Part shown: piece by piece, positions 30,248 through 41,325 of the stretch
How the letters are laid out: each line of letters starts with the position of its first letter
Position numbering within the stretch: the first letter of the stretch is position 1
DNA from: Nocardioides sp.
GTDB lineage: Bacteria; Actinomycetota; Actinomycetes; Propionibacteriales; Nocardioidaceae
Assembly: GCA_025924815.1 (NCBI GenBank)
Contig: JAICHQ010000008.1
Location: 1 to 64,000, forward strand
DNA: 64,000 nucleotides
Direction of reading: 5' to 3'
Position numbers and translations under genes: made by a program
Notes under the pieces: generated by a model
What the model was told of the DNA's origin: nothing
Seen by the model: only the letters and a program-made list of their open reading frames with translations
Databases searched by the model: none

Positions 30248-31369
30248 GTGAGGATCGTCGCCGCCATGTCCGGCGGCGTCGACTCGGCCGTGGCCGCAGC
30301 CCGCGCCGCCGAGGCCGGCCACGACGTCACCGGCATCCACCTCGCCCTCTCGCGCAACCCCGCGTCGTACCGCTCCGGGGCGCGCGGGTGCTGCACGATC
30401 GAGGACGCCAACGACGCCCGGCGCGCCGCCGACGTGATCGGCATCCCGTTCTACGTCTGGGACCTGTCCGAGCGCTTCCACGAGGACGTCGTCGAGGACT
30501 TCATGGACGAGTACGCCGCGGGGCGCACGCCCAACCCGTGCCTGCGCTGCAACGAGAAGATCAAGTTCGCCGCCGTGCTCGACCGGGCACTGGCCCTGGG
30601 CTTCGACGCCGTCGCGACCGGCCACTACGCCCGGCTCCGCACCGCCGGCGACGGGTCGACCGAGCTCCACCGCGCCGTCGACCCCGGCAAGGACCAGTCC
30701 TACGTGCTCGGCGTGCTCACCCAGGACCAGCTCGCCCACTCGCTGTTCCCCCTCGGCGACACTCCCAAGCCCGAGGTGCGGGCGGAGGCCGCGGCTCGGG
30801 GGCTGCTGGTCGCCGACAAGCCGGACTCCCACGACATCTGCTTCGTCGCCGACGGCGACAACGCCGGCTGGCTCCGCGAGCGGCTCGGCGACCGCGCGAC
30901 CAACCACGGCGGCCCGATCGTCGACGCCGGTTCCGGCGACGAGCTCGGGCGGCACGACGGCACGTTCGGCTTCACCATCGGTCAGCGCAAGGGTCTGCAC
31001 CTCGGGACGCCGGCCCCCGACGGTCGGCCACGCTACGTGCTCGACATCGAGCCGGTCTCCGGCACGGTGACCGTCGGACCGCGCGAGGCCCTCACGATCG
31101 ACCGGATCTCCGCCGACCGGCCGCGCTGGTGCGGTCGGGCGCCTGCCGGTCCGCTCGACGCGACCGTGCAGCTGCGGGCACACGGAGCCGAGCACCGGGC
31201 GCGGGTCGGCGTGGTCCCGGGCTCGACCGGCGACCGCGTCGAGATCGAGCTCGTCGACGCGGCGCAGGGCATCGCGCCCGGGCAGGCCGCGGTGATCTAC
31301 GACGGCACGCGGGTCGTCGGCTCGGCGACGATCGTGTCCACGTCCCGGGTCTGGGCCGTGCAGCGGTGA
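30248..31369 (+). CDS. mnmA: tRNA-specific 2-thiouridylase MnmA
   Basis: [16 protein letters not shown]-loop, [21 protein letters not shown]. Confidence 0.94.
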   Translation: MRIVAAMSGGVDSAVAAARAAEAGHDVTGIHLALSRNPASYRSGARGCCTIEDANDARRAADVIGIPFYVWDLSERFHEDVVEDFMDEYAAGRTPNPCLRCNEKIKFAAVLDRALALGFDAVATGHYARLRTAGDGSTELHRAVDPGKDQSYVLGVLTQDQLAHSLFPLGDTPKPEVRAEAAARGLLVADKPDSHDICFVADGDNAGWLRERLGDRATNHGGPIVDAGSGDELGRHDGTFGFTIGQRKGLHLGTPAPDGRPRYVLDIEPVSGTVTVGPREALTIDRISADRPRWCGRAPAGPLDATVQLRAHGAEHRARVGVVPGSTGDRVEIELVDAAQGIAPGQAAVIYDGTRVVGSATIVSTSRVWAVQR

Positions 31370-31413
31370 GCCAGGACCGGTTTCCAGGATCCCGACCGAT
31401 CCTCGCTCACCGC
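31363..31413. repeat. Palindromic hairpin unit 1 (overlaps mnmA stop)
   Basis: GCGGTGAGC-c-AGGA-c-CGGT-N13-ACCG-a-TCCT-c-GCTCACCGC. Confidence 0.8.
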
Positions 31414-31435
31414 CCCGAACGGGTGTCGCCCGGTG

Positions 31436-31486
31436 GCGGTGAGCTCGGATCCGTTACGGCGTACCGAACTGATCCCTGCTCACCGC
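31436..31486. repeat. Palindromic hairpin unit 2 with the same outer stem
   Basis: GCGGTGAGC-tc-GGATC-c-GTT-a-CGG-cgta-CCG-AAC-t-GATCC-ct-GCTCACCGC. Confidence 0.8.
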
Positions 31487-31505
31487 TCCCCGCAGGGACG
31501 TCGCG

Positions 31506-32507
31506 GTGACGGTCGCCACCGGCATCGGGTCCTGGCCCGGCACCGACGCCGAGGAGTACGCCGAAGCGGTGCGGGTGGTGCTCGGCGAGGCACCCGAGCT
31601 GCCCTACCTGCCCGAGCTGCCGGGACGCGGCCCCGCCGCATCCATGACCGGACGCACCCTGGCCGTGATCGACGACCTCGGCTTCGACCTGCAGCCGGCC
31701 GGCTGGCGGCTCACCGACGCCTCGGGGATCGACCACCGTCGGGCCCGGTCGCTGCTGGCCCAGGACCTCGACCAGCTCGAGGAGCAGGCCCAGGACTTCC
31801 ACGGCGTCCTCAAGGTGCAGCTGGCCGGGCCCTGGACCCTCGCCGCCACGGTCGAGAAGCCGCGCGGGGACAAGGTGCTCTCCGACCACGGCGCACGGCG
31901 CGAGCTGTCGCAGGCTCTGGCCGAGGGGGTGGCGGCGCACCTGGCCGACGTACGCCGGCGGGTCGACGCCGAGCACGTCGTCGTCCAGCTCGACGAGCCG
32001 GCCGTCGCCGCCGTGCTGGCGGGGTCGGTCCCCACCGCGTCCGGGTTCGGCAGGCATCGGGCCGTCCACCCGCCCGAGCTGTCCGAGGGACTGGCTCGCG
32101 TGGTGGAGCGCGCGGGCACCGAGCCGTGGGTGCACTCCTGCGCGCCGGGCACGCCGTGGGGGCTGCTGCGCGGCGCGGGGGCACGCGGCCTGTCCGGCGA
32201 CCTGTCGCTGCTGGACGCCGACGCCCTCGATGTCTTCGCCGAGGCCCTCGAGGCGGGGCAGCGGGTCGCGCTGGGCGTCGTATTGTCCACGGACACCGAC
32301 CCGGCGCCGAGCGAGACGGTGCTGACCGAGCGGGTGCTCCGCGCGCTCGAGGTCCTCGGTCTGGACCCGGACGCCGTCGCCGGCGACCTCGTCGTCACGC
32401 CGGCCTGCGGCCTGGCCGGAGCCTCGCCGGCGTGGGCGCGGCGGGCCACCGAGCAGTGCCGTGCGGTCGCCCGGAACCTGTCCTCGACCGAGAGCGGCGA
32501 GCGGTGA
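31506..32507 (+). CDS. Cobalamin-independent methionine synthase-like (MetE C-terminal-like) protein
   Basis: TGIGSWPGTDAEEYAEAV, VQLDEPAVAAVLAGSVPTASG, VTPACGLAGASPAWA. Confidence 0.8.
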   Translation: MTVATGIGSWPGTDAEEYAEAVRVVLGEAPELPYLPELPGRGPAASMTGRTLAVIDDLGFDLQPAGWRLTDASGIDHRRARSLLAQDLDQLEEQAQDFHGVLKVQLAGPWTLAATVEKPRGDKVLSDHGARRELSQALAEGVAAHLADVRRRVDAEHVVVQLDEPAVAAVLAGSVPTASGFGRHRAVHPPELSEGLARVVERAGTEPWVHSCAPGTPWGLLRGAGARGLSGDLSLLDADALDVFAEALEAGQRVALGVVLSTDTDPAPSETVLTERVLRALEVLGLDPDAVAGDLVVTPACGLAGASPAWARRATEQCRAVARNLSSTESGER

Positions 32508-34285
32508 CGGGCATGACCACGCGGCCGACGCTGCGCGGGACGTTCGGGATGGCGGCGTCCACCCACTGGCTCGCCTCGCAGTCGGCGATGGCCGAGCTCG
32601 AGGCGGGTGGCAACGCGTTCGACGCCGCGATCGCCGGAGCCTTCGTGCTGCACGTGGTCGAGCCGCACCTCAACGGTCCCGCGGGTGAGGTGCCCGCCGT
32701 GTTCGCCACCGCGAGCGACCCGACGCCGACCGTGCTGTGCGGGCAGGGGACGGCTCCGGCGGGGGCTACGATCGAGCACTTCCGGGGCCTCGGGCTCGAC
32801 CTCGTGCCCGGCTCGGGCCCGCTGGCCGCCGCCGTCCCGGGCGCGGTCGACGCCTGGCTCATGCTCGGGCGCGACCACGGCACGCGACCGCTGCGTGCGG
32901 TGCTTTCCTACGCCTCGGGCTATGCCCGGCACGGGCATCCGCTGCTGCCGCGGGCCGCCGCGACGGTCGCGGACATGGAGCAGATGTTCACCGAGCACTG
33001 GCCCACCTCAGCCGCGCGGTGGATCCCGCGCGGCCGGCTGCCGCAGCCTTGGGAGCTCGTGGTCGACCCGGCGTACGCCGACGTCCTCGACCGGCTCGTC
33101 GCCGAGGGGGAGGCCGCCGGCCCCGGTCGCGAGGCGCAGTACGACGGCGCCCGCCGGGGGTGGCGCGACGGCTTCGTGGCCGAGGCGATCGACGCGTTCG
33201 CCAGGCTGCCGTTCCAGGACTCCAGCGGACAGGCGCACGCCGGCGTCCTCACCGGCGCCGACCTGGCCGGGTGGAGGCCTTCCTACGAGCCCGCGGTCAC
33301 GCAGTCCTTCCGAGGGTTCGAGGTCGCCAAGACGGAGCTGTGGGGCCAGGGCCCGCTGCTGCTGCAGTCGCTGGCGATGCTCGACCGGCTGCCCGACGAG
33401 GCGCTCGACCCGTCCTCGGTCGAGGGCGCCCACCTGACGGCCGAGGTGCTCAAGCTCGCCTTCGCCGACCGCGAGGCGTGGTACGGCGACGGCAGCCCGG
33501 TGCGGACCGCCGAGCTCCTGGACCCGGCGTACCTCGGCGAGCGGCTCGCGCTGGTCGGTGACGTCGCCTCGGTCGAGCTGCGGCCCGGGTCCCCGGGTGG
33601 GCGCGAGCCTCGCCTCTCCCGCCACGTGCTCCACGGCTCGGCGGCGCCCGAGGCGGCCGGCCTCGGCGAGCCGGCGGTGTCGCCGACCGGCGAGACGAGG
33701 GGCGACACCTGTCACCTCGACGTCGTCGACCGCTGGGGGAACATGATCTCCGCGACTCCCAGCGGCGGGTGGCTGCAGAGCTCGCCGACCGTGCCGGAGC
33801 TCGGCTTCTGCCTGGGCAGCCGGATGCAGATGTTCTGGCTCGACGAGGGCCTGGCCTCGTCGCTGGCTCCCGGACGGCGCCCGCGGACGACGCTCTCGCC
33901 CACCCTGGTGCTCCGCGACGGGCTTCCGGTCCTGGCGACCGGCACTCCGGGCGGTGACCAGCAGGACCAGTGGCAGCTGGTCTTCCTGCTCCGGCACCTC
34001 GCCGGTGGGCTCGAGCTCCAGGAGGCGATCGACGCCCCGATGTTCCACACCAACGCGATGCCCAGCTCGTTCTACCCGCGCGGGATGTCGCCGGGCGAGC
34101 TGGTCGTGGAGGACCGGCTGGGCGAGGTGGTGATCGACGGGCTGTCCGCGCGCGGCCACGGCGTCGTCCGCGCCGGGCCGTGGACCCTTGGCCGGCTCAG
34201 CGCCGTGTCTCGCGACCCCGACACCGCGCTTCTGGCGGCCGGCGCCAACCCGCGCGCGGCCCAGGGTTACGCCGTCGGCCGCTGA
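32504..34285 (+). CDS. Gamma-glutamyltransferase family protein (Ntn hydrolase)
   Basis: MAELEAGGNAFDAAIAGAFVLHVVEPHLNG; catalytic-Thr region GDTCHLDVVDRWGNMISATPSGGW; overlaps upstream stop. Confidence 0.88.
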   Translation: MTGMTTRPTLRGTFGMAASTHWLASQSAMAELEAGGNAFDAAIAGAFVLHVVEPHLNGPAGEVPAVFATASDPTPTVLCGQGTAPAGATIEHFRGLGLDLVPGSGPLAAAVPGAVDAWLMLGRDHGTRPLRAVLSYASGYARHGHPLLPRAAATVADMEQMFTEHWPTSAARWIPRGRLPQPWELVVDPAYADVLDRLVAEGEAAGPGREAQYDGARRGWRDGFVAEAIDAFARLPFQDSSGQAHAGVLTGADLAGWRPSYEPAVTQSFRGFEVAKTELWGQGPLLLQSLAMLDRLPDEALDPSSVEGAHLTAEVLKLAFADREAWYGDGSPVRTAELLDPAYLGERLALVGDVASVELRPGSPGGREPRLSRHVLHGSAAPEAAGLGEPAVSPTGETRGDTCHLDVVDRWGNMISATPSGGWLQSSPTVPELGFCLGSRMQMFWLDEGLASSLAPGRRPRTTLSPTLVLRDGLPVLATGTPGGDQQDQWQLVFLLRHLAGGLELQEAIDAPMFHTNAMPSSFYPRGMSPGELVVEDRLGEVVIDGLSARGHGVVRAGPWTLGRLSAVSRDPDTALLAAGANPRAAQGYAVGR

Positions 34286-34302
34286 CTCGGCGTACCGTCC
34301 GT

Positions 34303-34329
34303 GCAACCTCCGGCGGACCCCACCTCGTT
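34303..34329 (+). promoter_or_regulatory. ECF-type promoter candidate upstream of sigma pseudogene
   Basis: GCAACC-N17-CGTT; motif assignment by recollection of ECF promoters. Confidence 0.35.
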
Positions 34330-34379
34330 CGAGCAGTGAGGTGCCCTCGGGGGTGGCCCGTGACGACAAGGACGGCGAT

Positions 34380-35193
34380 GGCGAGACGTGACGCGGGGGA
34401 GTTCACCGCCTTCGTGCTGGCCTCCCAGCCGGCGCTGCGCCGCACGGCGTACCTCATGTGCGGCGACTGGCAGCTCGCCAGCGACTTCGTGCAGGACGCC
34501 TGATCCGGGTGTACCGGCACTGGCCCCGGCTGGGCGTCGACAAGGAGGCGCGGGCCTACGCCCGCAAGGCCGTGGTGAGCGTCGTCATCGACGCCAAGCG
34601 GCGGCGGTCGAGCACCGAGGTGTCGGTCGAGTCGGTCTCGGACCGGCCCGGGGGTCGTGACGAGGCAACCGTCTCGGTCGACCGAGAGCTGCTCACCCGT
34701 TGCCTGGCGCAGGTGCCGGCCCGGCAGCGCGCCTGCCTGGTGCTCCGCTACTACGACGACCTCCCGGTGAGCGAGGTCGCCGCCACCCTCGGGATCTCCG
34801 AGGGCACCGTGAAGTCCCAGACGGCGCGCGGGGACCGGAGCACTGGCCGTCACCGGATCCGCGATCGCCCTCGCGGAGAGCTGCGGGGAGGGGAAGAACC
34901 AGCGGTTGGAGATGTCGGCGTTCGACCTCTCCGGCCGGCTGCTGGTCCACGTCACCGGGCTGTACGGCTTCGACCCGGTCTTCGGCGACGACGCGCTGGT
35001 CTTCGCCGGCCTGCCGCTGCCCGTGAGCAGTGCGTCCGGGGCCGGGAGCTTCCGCTACGACCTCGTGACCGGGGTCCTGGCACGTCTCGACCGTCCCGGA
35101 CGCTCCCCGATGTTGCAGGCGCCCCACGCCGCCGGTGACTACGTGCTCTGGTACGACGGGAGCGGCGGGCACGTGGGCGAGTTCAGCCACTAG
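34380..35193 (+). pseudogene. Disrupted SigE-family ECF sigma factor fused to the 3' remnant of a downstream gene
   Basis: Frame 1 ARRDAGEFTAFVLASQPALRRTAYLMCGDWQLASDFVQDA then stop; -1 frame continues LIRVYRHWPRLG...LVLRYYDDLPVSEVAATLGISEGTVKSQTARG; third frame TGALAVTGSAIALAESCGEGKNQRLEMSAFDLSGRLLVHVTGLYGFDP to 35193. Confidence 0.8.
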
Positions 35194-35216
35194 GGGCGGT
35201 CGGCCAGACTGGTGCC

Positions 35217-35858
35217 ATGGACATCGTCGCCCCCGAGATCAACGACTACCTGCTCACCCACTCCGAGCCGGCCGACGAGGTGCTGCGCGACCTCGCGGAA
35301 CAGACCCACCGCGAGCTCGGCGGCCAGGCCGGGATGCAGATCACCCAGGACGAGGGCGAGCTGCTGACGTTGCTGGTGCGGCTGACCGGGGCGCGGCGGG
35401 CGGTGGAGGTCGGGACGTTCACCGGCTACTCGTCCATCTGCATCGCCCGTGGCCTGCCCGACGACGGGCACCTGCTGTGCTGCGACGTGAGCGAGGAGTA
35501 CACCTCGGTCGCCCGTCGCTACTGGGAGCGCGCCGGCCTGACCGACAAGATCACCCTGGAGATCGGCCCCGCGGTCGAGAGCCTCCGGGCACAGCCGGCG
35601 GGGGAGACGTGGGACTTCGCGTTCATCGATGCCGATAAGGCCGGCTACCCGGCGTACGTCGAGGAGATCCTGCCGCGGCTGCGGACCGGTGGGCTCATGG
35701 TGCTCGACAACATGCTGCGCGACGGCCGGGTGCTCGCCCCCGAGAGCGACGACGACCGCGCCATCCACGCCCTCAACGAGGCACTCGTGGCCGATGACCG
35801 CGTCGAGGTGGTGCTCCTCCCCGTGCGCGACGGGGTCACCCTCGCCCGCAAGCGCTGA
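35217..35858 (+). CDS. Class I SAM-dependent O-methyltransferase
   Basis: AVEVGTFTGYSSICIARGLPDDGHLLCCDVSEEY, WDFAFIDADKAGYPAY. Confidence 0.92.
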   Translation: MDIVAPEINDYLLTHSEPADEVLRDLAEQTHRELGGQAGMQITQDEGELLTLLVRLTGARRAVEVGTFTGYSSICIARGLPDDGHLLCCDVSEEYTSVARRYWERAGLTDKITLEIGPAVESLRAQPAGETWDFAFIDADKAGYPAYVEEILPRLRTGGLMVLDNMLRDGRVLAPESDDDRAIHALNEALVADDRVEVVLLPVRDGVTLARKR

Positions 35859-35878
35859 CTCGGCGCCTGCAGGCAACG

Positions 35879-35918
35879 CACGAACGCCGAGCCGGCACAG
35901 GCCGACTCGGCGTTCGTG
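35879..35918. terminator. Bidirectional terminator hairpin between convergent genes
   Basis: CACGAACGCCGAG-N14-CTCGGCGTTCGTG perfect 13-bp arms. Confidence 0.85.
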
Positions 35919-35924
35919 ACGTGC

Positions 35925-37601
35925 TCAGCCGACGTGGACGCGCTCCTGCTCCGGTGCGTCGGTGGCCAGCTCCTCGTGCTTGACGTCGAGGAAGATCCAC
36001 ACGATCGCCGAGCCGGCCAGCATCAGGAAGACGCCGACCATGAAGGCGTGCGTGGCACCGGTGGGGAAGCTGCCGAGGTAGGCCAGCATCCCGGTCAGCT
36101 GCTGCGGCGTGCTCACGTCGAGCCTCGCCATCAGCCCGGAGGTCACCGTCGGGTCGAGCTGCGAGAGGCCGCGCCCGATCGTCGGGGCGATCTGCGAGAT
36201 GTGGCCGTTGGTGAAGTGGCTGCCGACGGTCGAGAGGACCGCCAGACCCAGCGCGCCACCGACCTGCTGCATCGTGTTCAGCACGCCCGAGCCGACCCCG
36301 GAGTCCTCGGCCCGCACGTGGTGGACGGCGGTCAGCGTCAGGGGCACGAAGACCGCGCCCATGCCGAGGGCCATCAGGGACACGTAGGGCAGGATCTGCG
36401 TCCAGTAGCTGACGTCCGACCCGAGGTTCTGGCCGGTGCTGACGGCCTGCAGCACGTCGTGGCCGCCGTCCGGCACGCTCAGCCGGGAGAACCCGTACAG
36501 CGCCGCTGACGCCATCAGGGTGCCGACGCCGGCGATGTAGCGCGGGTCGATCCGGTTGGCGAGGCTGGACACGATCGTGGCGCTGATGATGATGCAGATG
36601 CTGAACGGCAGGAACGCGAAGCCGGCCTTGAGTGGGCTGTAGCCCATCACGTTCTGGATGAACAGGCTGAGGAAGAAGAACATCGAGAACATCGCCGCGG
36701 GCAGCAGCATCATCGCCACGAAGCTCGCTGCGCGGGTCCGGTTCATGAAGATCCGGAACGGCAGCAGCGGGTGCTCGACGCGGAACTCCACCATGAAGAA
36801 CAGCACCAGCAGCATGACCCCGGCCACCAGGCTGGCGATCGTCCACTCGTCGTGCCATCCGTACGACGCGTTGCCGGCGCGGGTCAGGCCGTAGACCAGC
36901 GACAGCAGGCCGGCCGTGCCCGCGAGGGCGCCGGGGACGTCGAGCTGGCCCGGGTGCGACTCGGACTCCCGCAGGAACCGCGGGGCGAGGAAGGCCGCGA
37001 CCAGACCGATCGGGACGTTGATCAGGAAGGTCAGCCGCCAGCCGTCCTGCGGGTTGAACAGGTGCACGTCCAGCCCGGTCAGCCAGCCGCCCAGGATCAG
37101 GCCGACGGCCGCTCCGGCGCCCGACATCGCGGCGTACACCGCGAAGGCGCGGTTGCGCGAGGGACCGGCGGGGAACGTCGTGGTGATCAGGGCGAGCGCG
37201 GCCGGCGAGGCCAGCGCGGCACCCAGGCCCTGCAGGCCACGGGCGCTGAGCAGGAGTGCTTCGTTCTGCGCCAGCCCGCCGAGCAGCGACGCGACGGCGA
37301 ACACGGCGAGGCCGGTCATGAAGACCCGACGGCGGCCGTAGAGGTCACCCAGGCGGCCACCGAGGAGCAGCAGGCCGCCGAAGGCGAGGGAGTAGCCGGT
37401 GACGATCCAGGTGAGGTTCGTCCCCGACATGTCGAGGTCCTTGCCGATGTAGGGCAGGGCGATGTTGGCGATCGTGGCGTCGAGCACGACCATCAGCTGG
37501 GCGATGCAGATCAGCACCAGGGCCCAGCCGAGGTGCTGCACCCGGCCGGAGGTGTCGACCTCGGGCGCGGGGACACCGACGGTGTCGGTCAGGTCGGACA
37601 T
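35925..37601 (-). CDS. DHA2 (EmrB/QacA) MFS transporter
   Basis: LICIAQLMVVLDATIANIALPYIGKDL, LGGRLGDLYGRRRVF. Confidence 0.92.
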   Translation of the reverse strand: MSDLTDTVGVPAPEVDTSGRVQHLGWALVLICIAQLMVVLDATIANIALPYIGKDLDMSGTNLTWIVTGYSLAFGGLLLLGGRLGDLYGRRRVFMTGLAVFAVASLLGGLAQNEALLLSARGLQGLGAALASPAALALITTTFPAGPSRNRAFAVYAAMSGAGAAVGLILGGWLTGLDVHLFNPQDGWRLTFLINVPIGLVAAFLAPRFLRESESHPGQLDVPGALAGTAGLLSLVYGLTRAGNASYGWHDEWTIASLVAGVMLLVLFFMVEFRVEHPLLPFRIFMNRTRAASFVAMMLLPAAMFSMFFFLSLFIQNVMGYSPLKAGFAFLPFSICIIISATIVSSLANRIDPRYIAGVGTLMASAALYGFSRLSVPDGGHDVLQAVSTGQNLGSDVSYWTQILPYVSLMALGMGAVFVPLTLTAVHHVRAEDSGVGSGVLNTMQQVGGALGLAVLSTVGSHFTNGHISQIAPTIGRGLSQLDPTVTSGLMARLDVSTPQQLTGMLAYLGSFPTGATHAFMVGVFLMLAGSAIVWIFLDVKHEELATDAPEQERVHVG

Positions 37602-37609
37602 GTGTTTCC

Positions 37610-38242
37610 TTACTTCTTGTTCTCGGCTTGTTGACTACGTGACGGGTCTGCGGCCTGCGGCCTGACAGCCGGCAGGATGATCTGGTCGATGGCGCGCTCG
37701 ATCAGCGCCTGCTCGGGCTGCTCACCGAGCACGAACACGCGGTGGAGCACGATGCCGGCGAGGGCGGGTACGGCGATGTCGAGGTCGAGGTCGGCGCGGA
37801 GCTCGCCGCGGTCGCGGGCCCGTTCGAAGACGGTGCGCGAGACCAGCGCCTTGGGCGCCACGACCTGCTTGCGGAACTCCGCGGCGAACTCCGGGTCGGT
37901 GCTGACCGCGGTCACCACCGCGCCGAACGTCGACGTGGTGTCGTGGTCGGTGAGGCCGCCGTGTCCGCAGAACGCCGCCAGCAGGTCGCTGCGCAGGTCA
38001 CCGGTGTCGGGGATCGCAGGCGTCGTCTTCATCCGCGCCAGCGACTCCACGACCAGCGTGGCCTTGGAGTTCCACCGGCGGTAGAGGGTCGCCTTCGAGG
38101 CCTTCGCGCGGTGGGCGACGGCGTCCATCGTGAGGCGGTCGTAGCCCACCTCGCCGAGAACCTCCAGGGCGGCGTCGAGGATCTCCTGCTCCCGGTCGCC
38201 CTCGACTCGGGGGCGGGCGGCGGCGGCTTCGGCGGGGGTCAT
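37610..38242 (-). CDS. TetR/AcrR family regulator, likely controls adjacent MFS
   Basis: ILDAALEVLGEVGYDRLTMDAVAHRAKASKATLYRRWNSKATLV; 8 bp upstream of MFS gene, same strand. Confidence 0.92.
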   Translation of the reverse strand: MTPAEAAAARPRVEGDREQEILDAALEVLGEVGYDRLTMDAVAHRAKASKATLYRRWNSKATLVVESLARMKTTPAIPDTGDLRSDLLAAFCGHGGLTDHDTTSTFGAVVTAVSTDPEFAAEFRKQVVAPKALVSRTVFERARDRGELRADLDLDIAVPALAGIVLHRVFVLGEQPEQALIERAIDQIILPAVRPQAADPSRSQQAENKK

Positions 38243-38312
38243 GCGGTGGTCACCTGGTGTCTTCCGGTGGTCGGGTCGGGCCCGATGGGTCGGACCCGGC
38301 AAGGGCCGACGA

Positions 38313-38329
38313 AACGAAACGGTTTCGTT
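38313..38329. promoter_or_regulatory. Candidate TetR operator 1
   Basis: AACGAAAC-g-GTTTCGTT palindrome 70 bp upstream of tetR start. Confidence 0.65.
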
Positions 38330-38357
38330 CCGTAGGAGAACGTAGCGGGTGGCGCGG

Positions 38358-38379
38358 GATGAAACAACTCGGTTTCATC
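38358..38379. promoter_or_regulatory. Candidate operator 2 with shared GAAAC half-site
   Basis: GATGAAAC-aactcg-GTTTCATC palindrome. Confidence 0.5.
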
Positions 38380-38425
38380 CGGACTCCGGAGGAAGTCTCC
38401 GGATCCGGCCGGCGGCCGGGCGCGA

Positions 38426-41241
<2,816 letters not shown>

Positions 41242-41278
41242 GACTCTGCTCCGCAGGTACGTGGGGTCGTGATGGAGG

Positions 41279-41303
41279 GCCACCCCCACGTCGGCCGGGT
41301 GGC
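41279..41303. terminator. Candidate hairpin between convergent ligA and M16-like gene
   Basis: GCCACCC-N11-GGGTGGC. Confidence 0.4.
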
Positions 41304-41325
41304 GGGGTCCGACCTCGGACCGGCG

